A stretch of 64,000 bases of DNA from Arthrobacter sp. NtRootA1. Lineage in GTDB: Bacteria; Actinomycetota; Actinomycetes; Actinomycetales; Micrococcaceae. Shown here piece after piece: positions 57,435-64,000 of this stretch. The stretch covers positions 4,898,001 through 4,962,000 of the forward strand of contig NZ_AP024630.1 of NCBI RefSeq assembly GCF_019976975.1. The letters run 5' to 3'. The notes below the pieces were generated by a model. The model was not told the DNA's origin. It ran no database searches and saw nothing but the letters and a program-made list of their open reading frames with translations. The translations under genes and the position numbers were made by a program. Position 1 is the first letter of the stretch. The number at the start of each line of letters is the position of its first letter.

Positions 57435-60400
57435 CTAAGGGAGCGCTGTCACCACCACATCCTGATACGCGGCCCGTCCATCAAACACGTTGACGCCAAC
57501 CTTGCCTGAAGCCAACGCGGAGTCCGTCACGTCGATTACCTGCGCGCCGTCCACGGAGACCGTGATCCTGTTGCCGACAGCAAACGTGTCCAGGCCATAG
57601 CTCACTCCATGGCCCAAGGCTGCGGGCGTGCTCGCAATGACGGTGAATACGCCGTCGACCAGCTTGAACACACGTACCTCGCGCAGGTTGGGGTCCAGGT
57701 TCACGTAATAGGCGCTAGATCCGTCGGCGGAGGATCTCAGCAACACCGAGCCTGCACCGCCGTACCCTTTCTCCGGAGCCAGGTCCCGGTTGAGGAGCTC
57801 GCCGTTGAACGGTTCGCCGCCGAACCGCACTGTTGCCTGCACTCTCACGTTGGCGAACGCGGCTGCGCTCATGGCCGTCGAATCCTTGTCGAACGTACCT
57901 GCCAAGCCCGCGCCTGTGCTCTCCCATTTTCCGCCGGGGACCACTGAATAGGCGCCGAGGTTATGCCGGGCCGTCCCACCTGCACTAGGCAAAATGCTCG
58001 ACGGCGGGGCGGCAGTCAGGCGGGCCGTGTCGCTGAGTTGGTGTACTTTGACGGACACCAGCCGCGCATTCCCTCCGGTGGCTGTGAAGGACAAGCCTGC
58101 GGAGGAAGGGTCAGGGAAGATCAGCGACGTGATGGCCGCGGTGCCATCCCCACCGAAGACTTCCACGGAGGACGCGTCCACCAGGATTCGAAGTTTCACG
58201 CGGCGCTCGGATCCCACCACGGTGGAGCTCCAGGGGGCCGAGGAATTGTCGGCCGTCGAACCCGCGAAGTACCGGGTGAAGTCCTCCCGCCCGGCAGTGC
58301 CGCGGTCCACGGTGAGTGCGGCAGCACCGGCGTCGTACTTCACCGTTGCCTCCTGGGCGCCCGAGTCGCCATTGCCCTTCCTTAGCCCGAACGCGAAGGA
58401 GGTTGCCCCTCTGGAAGAAGGAATCCCTACCTCCGCCTCGAGTTCGAAAGATCTCCCAGCCGCACCGGCGAGCGCATTGGCTGACGTTGGCGTGATGGTC
58501 ACATCAGAGGCCTGCCAGGTGGACGTCCGCAGGGACTCTTCCTCCACAACGGGAGTCTGCGTCAGTCGGAGCCCGGCGCCGGGAACGTCAGCGAGTTTGA
58601 GCTCGCGGGGGATGGACAATTGGCCATTCCAGCGGCCTGTGGGCGGGCTGAACGCGTAGTCCCAGTTGCTCATCCAACCGATCATGATGCGCCTGCCGTC
58701 GGGCGCGCCGAAAAAGCTCATGGCTGCGTAGTAGTCCCGGCCGTGATCGGCTTGAAGGACCTGCGAAGCGGCGGTGTCCGGGGTAAACGCTGCGCCGTTC
58801 CATGTACCCGTCACATATTGGGCTGCGGAACCGTTCGTGGCCCGGACCGCCCCAGTACTCCACCACAGGACCCACCGCTTCACGCCCGGCTGTCCCTCCA
58901 CAGGCATCTCGAAGAAGTCCGGGCATTCCCAGACGCCACCACGTACCCAGTCGCCGTAGCCGAAGCTGCTGGAGAAGGTCCAGTGGAAGAGATCTGTGGA
59001 GGAGTAGAAGCGGATGTGGTCGCCGGCGGCCACCACCATGACCCATTTACTGGAAGCCGCGTCCCACGTGACCTTGGGGTCGCGGAAGTCCCACCCGCCG
59101 TCGGGGCCTCCCGGGTTCTCTACTACAGGATCGGCCTGGATTGTTTGCCAGGTTCGCCCCTTGTCCTTGCTGTAGGCGGCGCGGATGGACTGGTTTCCGT
59201 TCCAGGCATCGTGGTTGAAGCTGGTGTAGTAGGCGATAAGCCCGGACCCGCCGTCGAAGAGGCCACTGGAGTCGGAGGCGTCCACCACCGCCGAACCGGA
59301 CCAAGACTCCCCCGCTGCCATGTGCGGGAGGGCGATGGGCAGTTGCTTCCAGTGCATCAGGTCTGCACTGACGGCGTGTGCCCAGCGCCCGCGGTCCTGA
59401 TGGAAGAGGTGGTACTCACCGTCGAAATAGACCAGTCCGTTGGGATCAGAACTGGTACCCGAGTTCTGGCTGTAGTGGTAGCCGGGCTGGTAGAGGCCGT
59501 TCATGTACTGATCCACATCGTCTGCACGGACGTTCTGGAACCGGGCCGTTCCGGTGGTCAGCAGGGCGAAACCTTGCCCGGATAAGGTCGGAACCGCCCC
59601 ATTTAGCACAGGCGTGCCATTAATCAATACGGACGCTTCGCTGCCTTGGACAGTGAGCTGGACGCGGTTGAGTTGGCCGGCTTTGAAGCTGGTTGGGGGT
59701 AACGATCCGGAGTGCAGCAACGCCGAGGTGGCCCGGTTGCACAGCGTCGCCGTGCCCGCCCCGGGGTCGATCCTCAGTTCCAGGCCGCCGGTGCCGTCGG
59801 TAGCGCTGCGGACCACGACTGAGGCGGTGGCCGGCGAGGTGACGGTCAGGTCCAAGGAGGCAACGACGTCGGAAGCCACCGCCGGGATGAACCGCGCCGC
59901 GGTGGCACCCGCCGCGTCCGCTCGGAGCCCCTTGGCATCGGGCTCCCAGGAGCCGGCGGCCGGACGCCAACCCTGCAACGAAGTCTCAAGTCCTCGAAGG
60001 ATCATGCTCTGGAACACAGCGGTGCCGTTGAAGGAACCCAGCCCGACGTGACCCGACGCCTGGGCGGAATCCGTGGCGGTGATAGCGGGTGTGGCGCCGT
60101 TCGGGTCCAGGAAGTCGGTCTGCCAGTAGACGGCCAACTGGTTGCCCAGTGCCGTGACCCGCAGGCGATAGACCTGGTTGAGGGTTATGGCAGTGGTGAA
60201 GGTCCCCAGTGTGGCATTGTCCGAGACCCGGTAAAGGCGCAAACGTCCGGCGTTCGGGTCCACCTCCGCGGCGTAACCCGCTGTGCCCGCGGCGTTGGTG
60301 CGGAACAACAATGTGCCCACGCCGTATTGCGAGCCGACCTGAATGTCGGCAGAGAAGTCGACGTCAGTGGGTGACTGTCCTGTCGCGATGGCCCGGATGT

Positions 60401-61097
60401 TGCTGTTCGACGGCGCATCACCGCGGAAACCGGTGGCCGAGGCCTGCCAGCCGTTGGCGGTGACAGCCCATCCGCTCAGGTTGGTATCTATGGTCCGTAC
60501 ACCGGGAGTTCCGAAAGCCACGCTCCCGTTGAACGCGTGCAGGCCCACCCTCCCCGACTCGTAACGGTAGTCCGTGGCGTCAATCCTCTTGATGCCATCC
60601 ACGGCGACGTAAATGCGAGGTCCATCCACATGGACATCCACGGTGTAGGCCTGCCCCGAATTCAGCGGGAGGGACACGGGGCTTACAACATCGTCTCCGG
60701 TGGCGAGGTCGAACAACCTCACGCGGTCCAGGTTGGGGTCGATCGTCACGGCGTAACCGGCACCGGCGTCGGGAGTTGCCCGGAAGAGGAGCGCCCCCAC
60801 ACCGTAGGGACTCCCGGCGTCGACCGTCACCGAGGCGGTATATCGGGCGGTTCCTGCAACCACTTGCTCGCTGGTGGCCGCCGCATTCTGGCCGGAAGGC
60901 GCGACGGCGGTGTACCCGCCGTGCGCTGTCCGGGTCCACGAACCGCTGACTCCGACGACATCCGGAATGGGGCTCGTGGTGCTGTTGAGGGTGACAGGCG
61001 CGGGGTCGAGGGCCACCGCCGGAGCAGTGACCCCCGTCCCCGCCAAGCCAACACCAAGGACCGCGGCCGTGAGGCCGGCAACTATTCTCTTATGCAT
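57435..61097 (-). CDS. Secreted multidomain GH32 levanase/fructan hydrolase
   Basis: A 1220-residue exported enzyme. Signal peptide about 1-30. Residues 45-200 and 205-370 are two similar LamG-like beta-sandwich modules (each with YGVG.LLFR.....GY...DPN..R.RL), a third more diverged one covers 372-525, and a fourth of the first type closes the protein (about 1065-1218). Between them is the GH32 core: Asp551 in SSDPNG is the expected nucleophile, RDP at 672-674, and Glu724 in WECPD the acid/base; a GH32 C-terminal sandwich follows near 850-1040. The segment before the nucleophile lacks the usual W-M-N and the following YNP is absent, so the active site is divergent. Beta-2,6 or beta-2,1 specificity is not decided. 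Confidence 0.88.
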   Translation of the reverse strand: MHKRIVAGLTAAVLGVGLAGTGVTAPAVALDPAPVTLNSTTSPIPDVVGVSGSWTRTAHGGYTAVAPSGQNAAATSEQVVAGTARYTASVTVDAGSPYGVGALLFRATPDAGAGYAVTIDPNLDRVRLFDLATGDDVVSPVSLPLNSGQAYTVDVHVDGPRIYVAVDGIKRIDATDYRYESGRVGLHAFNGSVAFGTPGVRTIDTNLSGWAVTANGWQASATGFRGDAPSNSNIRAIATGQSPTDVDFSADIQVGSQYGVGTLLFRTNAAGTAGYAAEVDPNAGRLRLYRVSDNATLGTFTTAITLNQVYRLRVTALGNQLAVYWQTDFLDPNGATPAITATDSAQASGHVGLGSFNGTAVFQSMILRGLETSLQGWRPAAGSWEPDAKGLRADAAGATAARFIPAVASDVVASLDLTVTSPATASVVVRSATDGTGGLELRIDPGAGTATLCNRATSALLHSGSLPPTSFKAGQLNRVQLTVQGSEASVLINGTPVLNGAVPTLSGQGFALLTTGTARFQNVRADDVDQYMNGLYQPGYHYSQNSGTSSDPNGLVYFDGEYHLFHQDRGRWAHAVSADLMHWKQLPIALPHMAAGESWSGSAVVDASDSSGLFDGGSGLIAYYTSFNHDAWNGNQSIRAAYSKDKGRTWQTIQADPVVENPGGPDGGWDFRDPKVTWDAASSKWVMVVAAGDHIRFYSSTDLFHWTFSSSFGYGDWVRGGVWECPDFFEMPVEGQPGVKRWVLWWSTGAVRATNGSAAQYVTGTWNGAAFTPDTAASQVLQADHGRDYYAAMSFFGAPDGRRIMIGWMSNWDYAFSPPTGRWNGQLSIPRELKLADVPGAGLRLTQTPVVEEESLRTSTWQASDVTITPTSANALAGAAGRSFELEAEVGIPSSRGATSFAFGLRKGNGDSGAQEATVKYDAGAAALTVDRGTAGREDFTRYFAGSTADNSSAPWSSTVVGSERRVKLRILVDASSVEVFGGDGTAAITSLIFPDPSSAGLSFTATGGNARLVSVKVHQLSDTARLTAAPPSSILPSAGGTARHNLGAYSVVPGGKWESTGAGLAGTFDKDSTAMSAAAFANVRVQATVRFGGEPFNGELLNRDLAPEKGYGGAGSVLLRSSADGSSAYYVNLDPNLREVRVFKLVDGVFTVIASTPAALGHGVSYGLDTFAVGNRITVSVDGAQVIDVTDSALASGKVGVNVFDGRAAYQDVVVTALP

Positions 61098-61116
61098 TCA
61101 GATCGCCTTTGATCTC

Positions 61117-61200
61117 AGGGGTGAGAGAGCGTTCGCCAAAACCTCCCCTGATGTGAGAGAAGATCGGCGAAAAGCGCTCGGGATGTGAGAGAAGGATGGT
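61117..61200 (+). repeat. Three copies of the 32-bp GTGAGAGA repeat between two GH32 genes
   Basis: Cores start at 61121, 61153 and 61185, exactly 32 bp apart. The array fills nearly all of the 117-bp gap between the stop of the cytoplasmic GH32 gene (61215) and the levanase start (61097). No associated GC-rich hairpin is seen here. Both genes read on the minus strand, so the array lies inside a likely operon. Confidence 0.8.
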
Positions 61201-61214
61201 TTGGGCGGGTGGTG

Positions 61215-62768
61215 CTAGGGGAAGAGGGGACGCGGGCCTCCCCAGGAGTCGGCCATGGTCCAGGCATCAAAGCTCGCCAAGGTGACGGTGCCCTCTTCCA
61301 CTGTCAGGGTCACGCGCTCGCCGCCGAGAGTCGGATATACCCGGGCAGTGAGTGGCTTGCCATTCGCGAAAATCTCGACGGCGGACCGGTCCACCAGGAC
61401 GCGGAGGCGTACACGTCCGTCAGGCATCGGGACGGGGCCGGACTGGTCCTCCACATCCACGCCAGGATCAAGGCTGCTCCGGGTGCGGTCGAGCCGGAGG
61501 ATGCCGTTGTCGCCCTCAAGGGAGCAGCTGAGTTCGATGACCGTCTCCTCAGCACCGTCTCCTGATCCGAGGACGCCCAGTTGCAGCACAGAACCCGGTG
61601 CCAGCTGAACGTCCAACTCAAGGTCCAGCTGGTTCCCGGACACACCGGTCTCCACAGGCGTACCGCCCCCGACAAGCCTCTTGCCCGGTACGCTCACGTG
61701 GTTCCGCCGGAGCTTCTCAACCTCAGGAACCGGCGCAAAGTCCAGGGTTCCGTCATCGGCCAAGGTGGTGACCCGTGGCAGGCTCATGACGCCAGACCAT
61801 CCTGCCTCCACCATGGCGGCATCACTGCGGCCTTCCTGCATCCAACCGAACATGATGCGCCGGCCTGATTCATCCTGAAACGACTGCGGGGCGTAAAAGA
61901 AGCGTCCGCCGTAGTCGAGCCGGTGCAGCGCAGCGGGCTCGAACGTGTCCCCGGAGTAGCGTCCGGTCCAATACAACGGGTGGCGGGTATCGCCGTCGTC
62001 CCAGGCAGAGAAAACCAGCACATCAGGATCCTCGTCCGGCTGAACAGAACCGAGCGAGGCAGCACCCAAAGCACCCTCCCCCGCCCTGAACAGGTCCACG
62101 CATTCCCACATGGTCCCGGTCCAGTCGGTATCTGCAGGGTCGCCCTGCGAAGCGTCGCCGATGAAGAGGGGGCCGATGTACGTCCAGGTCCGTAGGTCCG
62201 CGGACTCGTACAGGAACGCCGTCCCACCGCGCCCCCGAATTCCCGAGCCAACCAACTGCCGCCACACCGTGCCCTCCCGCCACACGCAGTGGTCCCGGTA
62301 TGCGGTGATGTCGACGCCCGCCGGAGGGGCCGCGATCACGGGGTTTTCGGGCACTTTGGTCCAGGTCATGAGGTCAGCAGATCCTGTGGCAACGCAGGGC
62401 AGCTCACGCTCGTCGAGTCGTCCCGAGTACACCAAGGTGGGCGTGCCGCCGTCGTTCACCAACACACCGGACCAGCACCCGTCCGCGTCCGGACCCGCCG
62501 ACGGCTCCAGGGCAATTGGCTGGTCCGTCCAGGTGATGAGGTCGGTGCTCGTGGCGTGGCCCCACTGGATACGGTGGTGGAACGCGCCCTCCGGGTTGTA
62601 CTGGTAGAAGAGGTGGTAGACGCCGTTCCACTGGCTGACGCCATTGGGATCGTTGAGCCAGCCAGCCGGGGAAACAAAGTGGAATCGCGGCCGGAGAGGA
62701 TCGGCTTCAGCGCGGGCAACCAGCTCGTCACGCGGAACGGTGGCGAGCGGGTGGGTCAGTTCAGTCAT
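61215..62768 (-). CDS. Cytoplasmic GH32 beta-fructosidase
   Basis: A 517-residue enzyme without signal peptide. GH32 motifs: WLNDPNGVSQWNGVYHLFYQYNP with nucleophile Asp40, YRDHCVW near 157-163 (transition-state Asp159; the usual Pro of RDP is His), and WECVDLF with acid/base Glu222. The C-terminal beta-sandwich runs from about 355 to the end (VDRSAVEIFANGKPLTARVYPT near 465-486). It would cleave fructose from imported sucrose or fructo-oligosaccharides. Its start overlaps the stop of the ABC ATPase gene by ATGA, which ties it to an Opp-type importer; the secreted levanase follows downstream. Confidence 0.92.
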   Translation of the reverse strand: MTELTHPLATVPRDELVARAEADPLRPRFHFVSPAGWLNDPNGVSQWNGVYHLFYQYNPEGAFHHRIQWGHATSTDLITWTDQPIALEPSAGPDADGCWSGVLVNDGGTPTLVYSGRLDERELPCVATGSADLMTWTKVPENPVIAAPPAGVDITAYRDHCVWREGTVWRQLVGSGIRGRGGTAFLYESADLRTWTYIGPLFIGDASQGDPADTDWTGTMWECVDLFRAGEGALGAASLGSVQPDEDPDVLVFSAWDDGDTRHPLYWTGRYSGDTFEPAALHRLDYGGRFFYAPQSFQDESGRRIMFGWMQEGRSDAAMVEAGWSGVMSLPRVTTLADDGTLDFAPVPEVEKLRRNHVSVPGKRLVGGGTPVETGVSGNQLDLELDVQLAPGSVLQLGVLGSGDGAEETVIELSCSLEGDNGILRLDRTRSSLDPGVDVEDQSGPVPMPDGRVRLRVLVDRSAVEIFANGKPLTARVYPTLGGERVTLTVEEGTVTLASFDAWTMADSWGGPRPLFP

Positions 62769-63862
62769 GCGGAAGCCTTCTTGTCTGTATGTTCAGTCGC
62801 CACGGGTTCAGTAGCCACGGGTTCAGTAGCCAGCGCGTGTCCGCCCGCTCCAGCCCGCGGCCGGTACAGATGGCAGCGCACCCAGTGGCGGTTTGCAGCA
62901 TCGCCCACCTGATGGCGTACAGGCTCGGAGGCGGAGCAGGCTTGATTGGGATCGCCGTCGAAAGCGCAGCCCGTGGAAGCCATGACAGCCTGCCGCAGTT
63001 CAGCGCGACGGACAGGATCGTAGGAACCTGCGCGCGCCGGGTCCGGAACGGCTGACACCAACAGTTGTGTGTAGGGGTGGGCCGGGTTGGCCAGCAGGTC
63101 CAGGGACTCCCCTTCTTCCACGAGTTCGCCGGCAAACATCACCGCAGTCCGGTCGGCCAGGTAGCGTGCCGAGGCGAGGTCGTGGGTGATGTAGAGCATG
63201 GAAATGCCTTGCTCATCGCGGAGTTTCCGCATGAGATTCAGCACGCCGATCCGCACTGACACGTCCAGCATGGACGTCGGTTCGTCGGCAAGGATGACCT
63301 GCGGCTCCACGGCGAGCGCCCGGGCGATCGCTACGCGTTGGCGCTGACCGCCGGAGAGTTCGTGCGGGTAGGAGTTCAGCATGTCGGCCTGCAGGCCGAC
63401 GGTTGTCATGAGTTCCTCAAGACGACGCTGGGTTTCGGACTCAGGACCGCCCTTCCCATGGATGGTCAGCGACCTCCGCAGGAAGTGCTCAATCCTGTGC
63501 GCCGGATTCAGCGAGCCGAATGGATCCTGGAAGACCATCTGCAGCCGTGACCGGAAGGCACGGGACGCTTGGAATCGGTCGCGCTTGAGGACGTCGACGC
63601 CGTCAACCAGGATCGCGCCGGCGCTTGGCTTTTCGAGCCGGGCAACACAGCGGGCCAGGGTGCTCTTGCCGGAACCGGACTCCCCAACGAGCGCCACGAT
63701 TTCACCGCGGCCAATGGTGAGGTCCACGCAGTGCAGGGCCCGGACGGATTGCCGGGAGAACAGGCCGCCGATGGGGAACGATTTGCCCAGGCCGCGGACT
63801 TCGAGAGCTGGGGTCTGGGTGGAAACGTCCGGCCGTGTAGGAGATAGTGCAGAGTGGCTCAT
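62765..63862 (-). CDS. Opp/Dpp-type ABC importer ATPase, second subunit (OppF-like)
   Basis: A 365-residue ATPase. Walker A is GESGSGKSTLAR near 58-69, Q-loop MVFQDPFGSLNP near 107-118, signature LSGGQRQRVAIARAL near 164-178 and Walker B VILADEPTSMLDVS near 185-198. The C-terminal oligopeptide-type extension has CAFDGDPNQACSASEP and the Cys of WVRCHLY. After that comes a tandem repeat tail ATEPVATEPVATEH encoded by a 15-bp DNA repeat. Although the family name is peptide transport, the 4-bp overlap with the GH32 gene points to oligosaccharide import here (inference). Confidence 0.93.
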   Translation of the reverse strand: MSHSALSPTRPDVSTQTPALEVRGLGKSFPIGGLFSRQSVRALHCVDLTIGRGEIVALVGESGSGKSTLARCVARLEKPSAGAILVDGVDVLKRDRFQASRAFRSRLQMVFQDPFGSLNPAHRIEHFLRRSLTIHGKGGPESETQRRLEELMTTVGLQADMLNSYPHELSGGQRQRVAIARALAVEPQVILADEPTSMLDVSVRIGVLNLMRKLRDEQGISMLYITHDLASARYLADRTAVMFAGELVEEGESLDLLANPAHPYTQLLVSAVPDPARAGSYDPVRRAELRQAVMASTGCAFDGDPNQACSASEPVRHQVGDAANRHWVRCHLYRPRAGAGGHALATEPVATEPVATEHTDKKASA

Positions 63863-64000
63863 CGTGCTGCTCCTTCCAGAACAAGTGCTTCAGCGTCGGC
63901 ACCAAAGGGGGCCACCAGATGGCCTGGCGCCACCTCGGTGAGATCGGGGATGTTCCGGAACTTCACGCCGTCGGGCAGTCCCGTGAGCGGAACGCGAGGA
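63859..64000 (-). CDS. C-terminal end of a further Opp/Dpp-type ABC ATPase (OppD-like), partial
   Basis: The last 46 codons of a minus-strand gene that enters from the right edge. They read GLPDGVKFRNIPDLTEVAPGHLVAPFGADAEA and end EGAAR before the TGA, which overlaps the next ATG (ATGA at 63862-63859). The PDLTEVAPGHLVA stretch fits the end of the oligopeptide-type ATPase C-terminal extension, as expected for the OppD partner of the following OppF-like protein. The call rests on this short segment and gene order. Confidence 0.6.
   Translation of the reverse strand, partial: PRVPLTGLPDGVKFRNIPDLTEVAPGHLVAPFGADAEALVLEGAAR

Overview
The window is high-GC DNA with the look of a soil actinobacterium of the Arthrobacter/Paenarthrobacter group (Micrococcaceae). 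That assignment is inferred from gene content (creatinase beside a soxBDAG sarcosine oxidase operon, PadR-DUF1048-ABC cassette, GH32 levanase, secreted FG-GAP proteins), GTG starts and many 4-bp ATGA/GTGA overlaps. No rRNA, tRNA, CRISPR array, insertion sequence or phage gene was seen. About 52 protein genes are supported, two of them cut by the window ends.

Region 1 (1-13080) is a creatine/sarcosine catabolic island. An MHS-type transporter and creatinase (minus strand) would turn creatine into sarcosine and urea. The plus-strand operon glyA-soxB-soxD-soxA-soxG-sdaA-purU would carry sarcosine through glycine and methylene-THF to serine and pyruvate, with PurU recycling one-carbon units as formate. 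A GntR regulator lies divergent to glyA, and a truncated IclR regulator sits after creatinase.

Region 2 (13165-20094) holds a PucR regulator divergent from an NCS1 permease plus PuuE-like deacetylase, then a DUF456 membrane protein, malic enzyme and a TetR regulator. Region 3 (20305-27295) is a tandem array of five paralogous secreted proteins, each with exactly five FG-GAP/tachylectin-like repeats. Region 4 (27298-31019) has an MFS permease, an RraA-like protein and a 14-TM DHA2 efflux pump.

Region 5 (31131-41432) is a histidine-utilisation type cluster. An IclR regulator, a HutXWV-like ABC importer, urocanase and an unusual HutH-like lyase lie on the minus strand; an M20 amidohydrolase and HutF lie on the plus strand. 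Imidazolonepropionase is absent from the window. Region 6 (41754-50973) contains transporters and regulators: a sugar porter, MarR-MFS, GNAT, PadR-DUF1048-ABC exporter, two small Cys-containing secreted proteins and a CycA-like permease.

Region 7 (51225-64000) is carbohydrate uptake: TetR-mtlA-mtlD divergent from ptsI-ptsH, then a secreted levanase, a cytoplasmic GH32 beta-fructosidase and two Opp-type ABC ATPases (the last partial).

The most unusual non-coding signal is a family of tandem repeats with a period of exactly 32 bp and a GTGAGAGA core. It occurs at three loci (3008-3402, 51153-51224, 61117-61200), always directly behind the stop codon of a minus-strand gene and twice joined to the same GC-rich hairpin. 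Many other gene ends carry long, almost perfect palindromes that fall into recognisable families.
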